Source: Paenibacillus rubinfantis (GTDB lineage Bacteria > Bacillota > Bacilli > Paenibacillales > Paenibacillaceae). From it: a stretch of 64,000 bases of DNA. The DNA lies in NCBI RefSeq assembly GCF_001486505.1, contig NZ_LN909062.1, positions 276,997 through 340,996 of the forward strand. The letters are read 5' to 3'. Below are positions 16,621-25,072 of this stretch, piece after piece; position 1 is the first letter of the stretch; each line of letters starts with the position of its first letter. The notes under the pieces are model-generated. The model saw only the letters and a program-made list of their open reading frames with translations, was not told where the DNA came from and ran no database searches. A program made the position numbers and the translations under genes.

Positions 16621-17550
16621 GAAGTTTATCGCGCGTCAAAGGCTCCTCATGGTGCCAGCACAGAAGCGCTAACGGACACCAGAGGCGCTATTTATTCCGC
16701 TTTGTCATTTTCCTGAACTTAACGGACCAAGGAGACCTTATTTCGGACAAAACTAGTGTAACCACCGCCAAAAAAGCCCAATAAGAGCTCTAGAGTCCGT
16801 TAGAACGGGAAATATCCGGGAAATGAGCAAATAACGTCATTACGGTCCGTTACGGCATGGGACGATTACGTCACTGGATGGTAACGGTACGAATCACGAG
16901 TCACGATTACGATTACGGGCCACAACTACGATCACAGATCACATAGAAGTTTATCGCGCGTCATAGGCTCCTCATGGTGCCAGCACAGAAGCGCTAACGG
17001 ACACCAGAGGCGCTATTTATTCCGCTTGGCCATTTACCTGAACTTAACGGACCGAGGAGACCTTATTTCGGACAAAACTAGTGTAACCACCGCCAAAAAA
17101 GCCCAATAAGAGCTCTGGAGTCCATTAGAACGGGAAATATCCGGGAAATGAGCAAATAACGTCATTTCGGTCCGTTACGGCATGGGACGATTACGTTACA
17201 GGACGGTAACGGTACGAATCACGAGTCACGATTACGATTACGGGCCACAACTACGATCACAGATTACGTAGAAGTTTATCGCGCGTCAAAGGCTCCTCAT
17301 GGCGCCAGCACAGAAGCGCTAACGGACACCAGAGGCGCTATTTATTTCGCTTGGCCATTTACCTGAACTTAACGGACCGAGGAGACCTTATTTCGGACAA
17401 AACTAGTGTAACCACCGCCAAAAAAGCCCAATAAGAGCTCTGGAGTCCGTTAGAACGGGAAATATCCGGGAAATGAGCAAATAACGTCATTACGGTCCGT
17501 TACGGCATGGGACGATTACGTTACAGGACGGTTACGGTACGAATCACGAT
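16621..17550 (+). repeat. Three tandem copies of a 325-bp unit
   Basis: Units begin at 16621, 16946 and 17271 with GAAGTTTATCGCGCGTCA; the period is exactly 325 in both intervals. Copies differ by a few scattered substitutions. The third is cut after about 275 bases where the 40-bp array takes over. Each unit holds four short TAACGGAC modules, two on each strand (first unit: 16670-16677 and 16720-16727 plus; 16795-16802 and 16845-16852 minus), then a stretch rich in CACGATTACGATTACG. No gene is present. Confidence 0.95.
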
Positions 17551-17720
17551 TACGACCACGGTACGGCATGGTCACGACACGAATCACGATTACGACCACG
17601 GTACGGCATGGTCACGACACGAGTCACGATTACGACCACGGTACTGCATGGTCACGACACGAGTCACGATTATGACTACGGTACGGCATGGTCACGACAC
17701 GAGTCACGATTACGACTACG
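17541..17720 (+). repeat. 40-bp tandem array, four and a half copies
   Basis: Copies start at 17541, 17581, 17621, 17661 and 17701 (partial). The unit begins GARTCACGATTAYGAC and ends GGTCACGACAC. Copies are contiguous without unique spacers, so this is a minisatellite and not a CRISPR array. It looks like an expansion of the end of the 325-bp unit. Confidence 0.93.
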
Positions 17721-18410
17721 TTTCACAACTACGGTCACAGCACGGTCACGAATTATGGTTTCATGGATTCACGGATCACGATCTCAATTACGTACCACAA
17801 CTCCGGCCACGGATCACGCACCACCGCTACACCCACCATCAACTCCGAGACCACACCACAACTACGATCACAGGTCACGTTCATGCCTCAGCATCAGTAA
17901 CAGCAACATCACCACCACGATTACGCCCACAATTATGACCACGGCTACGTTTCCTAATCACGATCACGGCCGTTCGCCATTACCACCATCACCCTCACTA
18001 CCACGCCCACACATCACACCCGCATTATCATCACCATTGGCATCACCATCACACCAGCATCACTACACCATTGGCATCACCATCACTACCAGCATCACCA
18101 TCATCATCACCATTGGCATCACCATCACACCATCACCACCGCATCACCACCAGCATCACTATCACCATTAGCATCACCATCAACAACACACCAGCATTAC
18201 CATCACCACCAGCATCACCATAACCATCACCATCACCTTCACCACCAGCATCATCATCACCATTGGCATCACTATCACCACCAGCATCACCATCACCATT
18301 AGCATCACCATCAACAACACACCAGCATTACCATCACCACCAGCATCACCATAACCATCACCATCACTTTCACCACCAGCATCACTATCACACCTACATC
18401 CTTCGAGCAC
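17721..18410 (+). repeat. CAT/CAC-rich satellite tract
   Basis: About 690 bases of degenerate ATCACC / CATCAC hexamers, with CCAGCATCACC and CCATTGGCATCACC as longer recurring words. The plus strand is almost free of G in its second half. Inside it, about 105 bases (18150-18255) recur at 18281-18386 with an offset of 131. The open frames here are His/Thr-rich on one strand and Met/Val-rich on the other and are not credible genes. Confidence 0.9.
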
Positions 18411-18476
18411 AAGTTACGTTCACCATCCCCACAATCCCCCTACAACCACGCTTACAGATCACGTTCCCCACCCCGC

Positions 18477-18506
18477 GCATTATCACAGTTTCCTTCGGGC
18501 AAATTA
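18477..18506 (+). promoter_or_regulatory. Possible sigma-G promoter of sspI
   Basis: GCATT (18477-18481) and CAAATTA (18500-18506) lie at sigma-G-like spacing with one mismatch in each box. sspI is forespore-expressed in B. subtilis. This is a weak match, supported mainly by position. Confidence 0.35.
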
Positions 18507-18544
18507 ACACCGGGCAAGTCACTTATTTCAAGGAGGGAAAACAC

Positions 18545-18772
18545 GTGCCATCCATTACACTCGACCTGCGTCAAGCGGTGATGCACAAAATCCAAGGCAA
18601 AGACGAGCAAGGGCTGCGGGAGATGATCGAAGGCTCGATCGATGCCCAGGAAGCGGCGTTGCCAGGCCTTGGCGTCGTTTTCGAAACGATCTGGAAGCAT
18701 ATCGATACGCCGGAACAAAACGAACTGGTATCCGTGCTCAAGCAGCAAGTGGATCAGGCCAGCCTCAAATGA
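18545..18772 (+). CDS. sspI: Small acid-soluble spore protein SspI
   Basis: A 75-residue protein starting at GTG after a perfect AAGGAGG site. The sequence (MPSITLDLRQAVMHKIQGKD...EAALPGLGVVFETIWKH...) matches SspI, a minor forespore SASP; the LPGLGV-FE-IW core is diagnostic. In bacilli sspI neighbours ysgA, and here the same pairing is kept but separated by the Ktr gene and the repeat tract. The frame stays open upstream through a His-rich repeat translation, which is not taken as coding. Confidence 0.93.
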   Translation: MPSITLDLRQAVMHKIQGKDEQGLREMIEGSIDAQEAALPGLGVVFETIWKHIDTPEQNELVSVLKQQVDQASLK

Positions 18773-18792
18773 TGAAATAGAACTGCCCGCAA

Positions 18793-18823
18793 CAAAAAAA
18801 GGCCGCCCTATCCAGGGCGGTCT
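18793..18823. terminator. Bidirectional terminator between sspI and prfC
   Basis: GGCCGCCCT / AGGGCGGTC hairpin. The run of seven As on the left becomes the T-run for the minus-strand prfC transcript. Confidence 0.75.
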
Positions 18824-18853
18824 TCACTAATGCACTTTAGCTTAGCGCGCAGC

Positions 18854-20437
18854 TTAAGGCGCAGTCTCTAGGAACTGGGCGTCCGGATTTTTCTCCATCG
18901 CCGTCCGCATCGCGTATTCGTTCTCGAACAAGGCAACGTAGTTGCCTTTCTTGTCCTTTACCAACGTGGAATTGATCCGGAACTTGGAGGGATCAATCTT
19001 CTCGCTCACGATCCAGCGCGCGAACTGAAACGGCATCCGCTGCAGCTGCACATCCACGCCGTACTCGCCTTTCATCCGGTATTCGAACACTTCGAACTGC
19101 AGCTGCCCAACGACACCCAGCAACGTGTCCTCGAAGCCTACCGTCGTGAAGACCTGAATCGTGCCTTCCTCGGTCAACTGGTCGATACCCTTTTGATATT
19201 GCTTATGCTTCAGGGCATTCTTCACCGTCACCTTAGCGAAAATCTCCGGCGAGAACGTCGGCATCTCGTCAAACACGATCTCGCTGCCTTGACTCAAGGA
19301 ATCGCCGATTCGGAAAATTCCCGGGTCAAACAACCCGATGATATCCCCCGGATAAGCCTCGCTGACGATATCCCGATCCTGGGCGAGGAATTGCTGCGGC
19401 TGGGACAACTTGATTTCCTTGCCCGCCCGCACATGCTTCACGGACATGCCGCGTTCGAACTTGCCCGAGACGATTCGCAGGAAAGCGATCCGGTCGCGGT
19501 GGGCCGGATTCATGTTCGCCTGGATTTTGAACACATACCCCGAGAATTTCTCGTTGGTTGGCTCAATCATCCCTTGCGTGCTGCGGCGTGGCTCCGGCTT
19601 AGGCGCCAGCTGCAGGAAGTTCTCCAGGAACGTCTGCACGCCGAAATTGTTGACCGCACTGCCGAAGAATACCGGTGTCAGTTGCCCGTTAAGGACCTTC
19701 TCCAGGTCAAACGGATCGCCCGCTACGTCCAGCAGCTCCAGATCCTGACACAGTTGATCATGAAGATAGTCCCCGGCCATTTCACGGATCACCGGATCGT
19801 TATAGCCGTCTACCTTCTTCACCTGGATGGTGGAATGATCGTCGCCCTGGAACAGCTCCACCTGGTTCTTCATCCGATCATAGACGCCGGACAACTCGCG
19901 GCCCATCCCAATCGGCCAGTTCATCGGCACGGAGCGGATGCCTAGCACCTGCTCAATTTCCTCCATTAACTCAAAGGGGTTCCGACCTTCCCGGTCCAGC
20001 TTGTTGATGAAGGTGAAGATTGGAATGCCCCGCTTCGCGCACACCTGGAACAACTTAATCGTCTGTGCCTCGACGCCTTTGGCCACGTCGATCAGCATGA
20101 CGGCGCTGTCCGCTGCGGTCAACGTCCGGTAGGTATCCTCCGAGAAATCTTGGTGGCCCGGCGTATCCAGAATATTCACCCGATGGCCGTTATAATCAAA
20201 CTGCATGACGGAAGAAGTAACGGAAATCCCCCGCTGCTTCTCGATTTCCATCCAGTCACTCGTCGCGTGTTTGCTCGCTTTGCGCGCCTTGACCGATCCG
20301 GCGAGGCGTATCGCGCCGCCGAACAGCAGCAGTTTTTCGGTCAGCGTCGTTTTCCCGGCATCCGGGTGGGAAATGATTGCAAACGTACGCCGTTTGTCCA
20401 CTTCCTGCTGCAGCACTTGGTCTAATGCTTTGCTCAT
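18854..20437 (-). CDS. prfC: Peptide chain release factor 3
   Basis: A 527-residue translational GTPase that removes RF1/RF2 from the ribosome after peptide release. The G1 loop SHPDAGKTT (23-31), the G2 region ISVTSSVMQFDY, G3 DTPGHQDF and G4 NKLDREG are visible, followed by the RF3-specific domains. The chosen ATG (MSKALDQVLQQEV) follows GAGAGGAACGTGAGC; the frame continues upstream for 32 codons without family similarity. It is downstream of zwf on the same strand, but a terminator separates them. Confidence 0.96.
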   Translation of the reverse strand: MSKALDQVLQQEVDKRRTFAIISHPDAGKTTLTEKLLLFGGAIRLAGSVKARKASKHATSDWMEIEKQRGISVTSSVMQFDYNGHRVNILDTPGHQDFSEDTYRTLTAADSAVMLIDVAKGVEAQTIKLFQVCAKRGIPIFTFINKLDREGRNPFELMEEIEQVLGIRSVPMNWPIGMGRELSGVYDRMKNQVELFQGDDHSTIQVKKVDGYNDPVIREMAGDYLHDQLCQDLELLDVAGDPFDLEKVLNGQLTPVFFGSAVNNFGVQTFLENFLQLAPKPEPRRSTQGMIEPTNEKFSGYVFKIQANMNPAHRDRIAFLRIVSGKFERGMSVKHVRAGKEIKLSQPQQFLAQDRDIVSEAYPGDIIGLFDPGIFRIGDSLSQGSEIVFDEMPTFSPEIFAKVTVKNALKHKQYQKGIDQLTEEGTIQVFTTVGFEDTLLGVVGQLQFEVFEYRMKGEYGVDVQLQRMPFQFARWIVSEKIDPSKFRINSTLVKDKKGNYVALFENEYAMRTAMEKNPDAQFLETAP

Positions 20438-20506
20438 GCTCACGTTCCTCTCGTTCCACAAATTCACGTTCTCTATTGTAACATATTTTGTCCGACAGTT
20501 AAGCAA

Positions 20507-20543
20507 AAACACCTCCCGCCCAGGCCGGGACATGAAGGTGTTT
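20507..20543 (-). terminator. Terminator after zwf
   Basis: AAACACCT / AGGTGTTT arms enclosing a GC-rich inner hairpin (CCCGCC..GGCCGGG). On the minus strand it is followed by TTGCTTAA. Confidence 0.75.
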
Positions 20544-20598
20544 CCAGCACGATCTATTCTATTCGCCCGCCGTCCTTACGGGTGACGGGACAATACCA

Positions 20599-22149
20599 TC
20601 AATTCGGATTGATCCAAATCACGTTGTCTTCCTCTTGACCATTCACCGGCCACCAGTGGAAGCCATCCTTCGCGAGCAGCTCATCCGCTTCCTTCGGCCC
20701 CCAGGAGCCAGCCGGATACGTGCTGATGTCGGAAGGGTTTTGCGCCCAGGCCGCAGCGATCCGATCGACGAAAGCCCAAGCCGTCGCCACCTCATCCCAA
20801 CGGGTAAAGTACGTCGAATCTCCTTGAGCCGCGTCATGGATCAGGCGTTCATACGCTTCCGGTGAGTTAATCCCGACCAAGCAGCTTTGGCAAAATTCCA
20901 TCGCCAGCGGTTCGATCTGCGATTCCGAACCCGGCTTCTTGGCATTGATCTTGATGTAGATGCCCTCCATCGGGTTAACGCGGATCACCAACAGGTTCGG
21001 TTCCAGCGTATGCTTTTGACCGAGATAGACATTGGTTGGCATCTGCTTAAATTCGACCACAACCTCCGTCGTTTTCACGGGCAGTCTCTTCCCGGTGCGG
21101 ATATAAAACGGCACGCCGGCCCAGCGGAAGTTGTCCACAAAGACTTTGGCCGCAAAATACGTTTCCGTGTTGGAGTTCGGGTCCACCTTGTCCTCCTGGC
21201 GATAACCCGGGAGCTTCTTGCCTTTTGCTTCCCCTTCGGTGTATTGCCCGCGCACCACGTATTCCTTCACTTCCTGTGCCGAATCGTAAGGACGCAGCGA
21301 ACGCAGCACCTTGACCTTCTCGTCGCGAATGTCCTCGGGGAACAGGCGGCTTGGCGGCTCCATGGCGATCATCGTCAGCATTTGCAACATATGGTTCTGC
21401 CCCATATCCCGCAAAGCACCGGCATGATCATAATACCCGCCGCGCTCTTCCACGCCAACCGTTTCGCTCAGCGTAATTTGCACATTGGCGATATGCTTGT
21501 TGTTCCAGAGCGGCTCGAAGAAGGCATTCGCAAAGCGAATTACTTCGATGTTCTGCACCATCTCCTTGCCGAGATAGTGGTCGATCCGGTAGATTTCCTC
21601 TTCCTTGAACACCTGGCTTAATTCTTCGTTAAGCTTCTGCGCCGACTGCAGGTCGTAGCCAAACGGCTTCTCGATCACCAACCGGTGCCAGCCGCTGGTG
21701 TTCAGCATGCCGCCCTTCTGCAAATTAAAAGATACACTGCCGAACAGTTCCGGCGCCAAGGCCAGATAGAACAGACGGTTTCCGGGAATATCAAAGCGCG
21801 ACTCTACGGATTCCGTTAGTTCTCGGAGTTCGCGGTAACCGTCAACGTTGTTGATGTCCAGCGATTTATAGGCGAAATGGTTTGCGAACCGCGCCCATTG
21901 CTCCTTGTCATCGATTTTATAGCGGCAGAATTCCTCAATGGAACGATAGAGATCGTCCTTGAATTCCTCGTCCGAACGCGGACGCCGGGCCACACCAACC
22001 ACGGCGAAATCCTCGGCCAATTTGCCCTCGCGATATAAGGAATAAATGGCCGGAAAGAGCTTGCGACGCGCCAAGTCTCCGGTAGCTCCGAAAATAAAAA
22101 ATACCGCCCCTGGGGGCCGAACCGTTTCCTGATTTACATTTTCAGCCAT
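20599..22149 (-). CDS. zwf: Glucose-6-phosphate 1-dehydrogenase
   Basis: A 516-residue enzyme that oxidises glucose 6-phosphate to 6-phosphogluconolactone with NADP, the first step of the oxidative pentose phosphate pathway. It has the nucleotide-binding FGATGDLARRKLFPAIY segment (about 20-36), the active-site RIDHYLGKE motif (about 183-191) and the conserved GGYYDHAGALRDMGQNHM and EPLW segments. Length is normal. The start ATG follows GAGGAGCC with short spacing. Single-gene unit with its own terminator. Confidence 0.97.
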   Translation of the reverse strand: MAENVNQETVRPPGAVFFIFGATGDLARRKLFPAIYSLYREGKLAEDFAVVGVARRPRSDEEFKDDLYRSIEEFCRYKIDDKEQWARFANHFAYKSLDINNVDGYRELRELTESVESRFDIPGNRLFYLALAPELFGSVSFNLQKGGMLNTSGWHRLVIEKPFGYDLQSAQKLNEELSQVFKEEEIYRIDHYLGKEMVQNIEVIRFANAFFEPLWNNKHIANVQITLSETVGVEERGGYYDHAGALRDMGQNHMLQMLTMIAMEPPSRLFPEDIRDEKVKVLRSLRPYDSAQEVKEYVVRGQYTEGEAKGKKLPGYRQEDKVDPNSNTETYFAAKVFVDNFRWAGVPFYIRTGKRLPVKTTEVVVEFKQMPTNVYLGQKHTLEPNLLVIRVNPMEGIYIKINAKKPGSESQIEPLAMEFCQSCLVGINSPEAYERLIHDAAQGDSTYFTRWDEVATAWAFVDRIAAAWAQNPSDISTYPAGSWGPKEADELLAKDGFHWWPVNGQEEDNVIWINPN

Positions 22150-22323
22150 GGCTCCTCATTCTTTCTATGTAAGATTAGTGAATTTTCAACTTCATTCCCG
22201 ATCAAGGACATATCTTTACATTGCATCACGGGATGTGATGCCATTTTAGCATATTCGCTTTACGGATGCCATCACATCTATTTCAGAAAACCTTGGGTTT
22301 TCTGAAATTTAAGCAAACTTTTC

Positions 22324-23073
22324 TTAAGAGGGGATGTCATGGATGATATACCCCGGCCGGGGCTCAACTTCAGCAAATCCCGCCAGGCCATGAGCTTGAT
22401 ACTGAATTGGTTTACGGCTTCCTGCAATCATCATGTTTCGCGGTTCATGAGGCAACTCCGGTGGCAGCGAAAAGACCCGGACCTCGTTCAGCACCTCTCG
22501 CAAGGTTGTCGCAATTGCCGCCATCCAGGCGTCGTCGGCCCCGCGGCCAAAAACGTTCAGCAGCAGCAGCCCTTCCGGATCCAGTCTTTCCGCAGCAAGT
22601 CGAAAAAAACCAAGCGACGTTAAATGGGCCGGCGTACCCTGTTCGGAGAACGCATCGATAATAATGCCGTCGAGGGAACCCAGCTTCTCCTCTTCCAGCA
22701 GGGAGCGGCCGTCTCCAATCCGCACTGAATCGCCCGTATAACCGAAATAGGTGCGGCTGATTTCCGCCACCAGCGGATCGATCTCCGCCACGATGACACC
22801 GCGCCCGGACAAATGGCTGGCGAGCGTTCCCGCTCCTTGGCCGATTATGAACACCCGATCCAGCAGCGGCACCTGGTGTTGAAGCAAATGCAGCATCGCA
22901 CGCGGATATTCTAGTATGATCCGCTCCGGCCGGTTCATATCCATTGCACCTTGCACCGCCTCGCTGGCGAATTGCAAGACGCGAAACAAACCACGCTCGC
23001 CATACAACTCGTCCGTCTCATAGACGGAGATTTCCGAGTAGCGGCTTTGCTGATGCAGCAACAGACGTTGCAC
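22324..23073 (-). CDS. Spermidine-synthase-like SAM-fold protein
   Basis: A 249-residue protein with the spermidine synthase/methyltransferase fold. The N-terminal beta part has QQSRYSEISVYETDE, followed by VFIIGQGAGTLASHL (glycine-rich loop), VIVAEIDPLVAEISRTYFG (acidic ribose ligand), RIGDGRSLL and DGIIIDAFSEQGTPAHL, the last equivalent to the synthase catalytic Asp region. It may be a true aminopropyltransferase or one of the many Firmicute homologues of unknown substrate; no partner decarboxylase is nearby. It ends close to and may be coupled with the YwmB-like gene upstream on the same strand (24-base gap). Confidence 0.8.
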   Translation of the reverse strand: MQRLLLHQQSRYSEISVYETDELYGERGLFRVLQFASEAVQGAMDMNRPERIILEYPRAMLHLLQHQVPLLDRVFIIGQGAGTLASHLSGRGVIVAEIDPLVAEISRTYFGYTGDSVRIGDGRSLLEEEKLGSLDGIIIDAFSEQGTPAHLTSLGFFRLAAERLDPEGLLLLNVFGRGADDAWMAAIATTLREVLNEVRVFSLPPELPHEPRNMMIAGSRKPIQYQAHGLAGFAEVEPRPGYIIHDIPS

Positions 23074-23097
23074 CTTCCCCCGCCTCCTTGATGATCT

Positions 23098-23925
23098 TTA
23101 ATATTCCACAGTGAGTAACGGCATGCCGATCGTGATCTCATCCATGCCGGTTCCGCTGTTGCGGTGTACGGCCAACTGCAGCGCCACACGCTGATCGCCG
23201 CTTTGAACGGTAATCGGCAAGGCATCTACGGCATAGGTCTGACTCGCGGTCTGTTCATCCGCAAATCCTTCCGCCCGCTTCAGTTTCAACTTCGGCAACC
23301 CCGAAATTTTCGATTCCAACTTCTCCAGAGTGTGGGATAAGGCAGAAGCCTGCTCAAGATCCGGCGGAGAATCCTTAGTTACCGTAGCCGGCCAAGCGAT
23401 CCCTTGGATCGCCGCATTCCAGGTAATGTGCACCCCTTCGTCTGCCAACGATTCGCCTGCCGTCCGTTGGGCTTCCCGCAGAAGCTCCAACGACGATGCC
23501 GTAGCGTCGCCTACTGCTTCCAAGCGAACCATGGCATAAAGCTTGCCTTCCTCCAGCTGGGTTAATTGGAGGTTGGTGGAGAAGCCTTCGCTCAAGCCTT
23601 CGGCCCCATAAACGGTACGCCCCTGGACCATCGAAGTTTCCGGTCCCGGCAGCCCCAACCGGCTCGTTAACACCCCAGCGGCTTCCTCGGGGGAGAGCAG
23701 CGAAGCCCATTCCCCTTGCCATTTCAAGGTCATCGGGAAAGGATCTGCCGTAACCGCTTGCCCGATTGAATACAGGGTCCCCAATTGCTGATCCGCCGCT
23801 TCAACGGGATCCAGGAGAACCTCCGGTTCCTCTTGACCGGCTTCCTGGAAGCGTTGCAGACCAACCAACAACATCGCACCAACGAGAATCAAGAGTCCGA
23901 TCATCCATAGCTTACGGTGTTGCAT
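23098..23925 (-). CDS. YwmB-like membrane-anchored protein
   Basis: A 275-residue protein with an N-terminal membrane anchor (MQHRKLWMIGLLILVGAMLL) and an extracytoplasmic domain resembling the YwmB (TATA-box-like fold) family: LKWQGEWASLLSPEEAAGVL, LYAMVRLEAVGDATAS, VHITWNAAIQGIAW and a C-terminal IGMPLLTVEY. Function unknown. The chosen ATG has GAGGAGG eight bases upstream; a longer frame overlaps the divergent gerAB-type gene. YwmB genes are often near sporulation or cell-wall genes. Confidence 0.7.
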   Translation of the reverse strand: MQHRKLWMIGLLILVGAMLLVGLQRFQEAGQEEPEVLLDPVEAADQQLGTLYSIGQAVTADPFPMTLKWQGEWASLLSPEEAAGVLTSRLGLPGPETSMVQGRTVYGAEGLSEGFSTNLQLTQLEEGKLYAMVRLEAVGDATASSLELLREAQRTAGESLADEGVHITWNAAIQGIAWPATVTKDSPPDLEQASALSHTLEKLESKISGLPKLKLKRAEGFADEQTASQTYAVDALPITVQSGDQRVALQLAVHRNSGTGMDEITIGMPLLTVEY

Positions 23926-23980
23926 GCTACGAGCCTCCTCTGCAGATAATATTACCACTAATGAGAAATGGGAGAAGCCG

Positions 23981-25072
23981 ATGATCAACACACCTAAACC
24001 TACAAAACTTCAAGCTATCATGACGCTGATGCTCACCGTTGGGATTACAAACCATGTCTTTATCATCCCTGCGCTGCTGCAAATCGCCAAGCGAGACGCA
24101 TGGGTGTCTGTCATTCTCGCAGTGATTCCCTTTGCGCTCATGATTGGCCTGATTCTATTCGCTTCTTCCCGAATCGGAACGCAGCCCCTACCCGATTGGA
24201 TTCGCCATCGGCTTGGCCGAATTCCTGCTTTTTTGTTCCAATGTGCTCTATCGTTGTTTTTCTTCGTCACCGCCTGGTTTAGTTTATTCGATACGGTGAT
24301 GTGGATGAAGGTGACCTTTCTCCCGTATACCCCGCTTATTGCTACCTCCATCATTTTGATGGCACTTTGTTTGATCGGAGCTTTAAAGGGGATGAAGGCC
24401 ATCACCCTAACGTCGGCGATCTTGCTTCCGCTTGTGGTGATTCTTGGATTTTACGTCGCCATCGTTAACGTCGAGCATAAAGACTACCATCTGCTGTTTC
24501 CGTTATTCGAATTTGGCTGGAGCCCGGTGCTAAGGGGCGTGTTGTACGCCTGCTCAGGTTTGTTTGAATTATTTTTTATCTTGTTTCTCCATCCTTACCT
24601 GAAAGCGCCTTTGAACAAAAAGCAAATGATTATACTCGCCGTCATCCTCTTTGGCTTGACACTGGGCCCGCTGACGGGAGCGATCGTTGAATTTAATCCG
24701 TTTGAAGCCGCCATCCAGCGATACCCGGCTTACGAGGAGTGGCGAATCGCCGGATTTGGCAAATACGTATCGCAAACCGACTTCTTCTCGATCTACCAAT
24801 GGTTGTCCGGGAGTTGCATCCGTATTTCCTTCGCGCTGATTATCATCGCCGACATGTGGATCAAACGCTCCTCCCGCAAAAGAGCTACTCTACTTGTCTC
24901 CGTTACGGTCCTTCTTGTTCCACTTAGCTGTTATGTCTTTACGGACGTCATGTTCCAGCACCTGATGATCCGATATATTTTCCCGGCGAACGCTTACTTT
25001 ATTGCGTTCATGACGCTCGTTGTTTTCGCTGCCGCCTTAGTGAGAACTAGCAAGAAAGGACGATCCGCATGA
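23981..25072 (+). CDS. Spore germination permease subunit (GerAB type)
   Basis: A 363-residue integral membrane protein of the amino-acid/polyamine/organocation-like germinant permease family, with about ten hydrophobic spans. It begins with the family-like KLQAIMTLMLTVGITNHVFI. In the spore inner membrane the B subunit binds the small-molecule germinant. The ATG follows GGGAGAAG. The gene overlaps the next by 4 bases (ATGA), giving the order B-A-C, which is less common than A-B-C in B. subtilis but frequent in Paenibacillaceae as far as I recall. Confidence 0.9.
   Translation: MINTPKPTKLQAIMTLMLTVGITNHVFIIPALLQIAKRDAWVSVILAVIPFALMIGLILFASSRIGTQPLPDWIRHRLGRIPAFLFQCALSLFFFVTAWFSLFDTVMWMKVTFLPYTPLIATSIILMALCLIGALKGMKAITLTSAILLPLVVILGFYVAIVNVEHKDYHLLFPLFEFGWSPVLRGVLYACSGLFELFFILFLHPYLKAPLNKKQMIILAVILFGLTLGPLTGAIVEFNPFEAAIQRYPAYEEWRIAGFGKYVSQTDFFSIYQWLSGSCIRISFALIIIADMWIKRSSRKRATLLVSVTVLLVPLSCYVFTDVMFQHLMIRYIFPANAYFIAFMTLVVFAAALVRTSKKGRSA

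Noticed and set aside
16541..16621. c-di-AMP (ydaO-type) riboswitch before the Ktr gene
   Set aside because: The conserved core of that class could not be found; the start of the repeat tract leaves too little unique leader.
17541..17720. Possible CRISPR array (regular 40-bp repeats)
   Set aside because: Copies are contiguous with no unique spacers, and no cas gene is in the window.
17507..18410. Long His/Thr-rich plus-strand frames and a Met/Val-rich minus-strand frame
   Set aside because: They are translations of simple repeats in several frames at once, without ribosome-binding sites or family similarity.
19193..21621. Long plus-strand frames (19193-19945 and 20887-21621)
   Set aside because: Antisense to prfC and zwf; no RBS and no recognisable protein.
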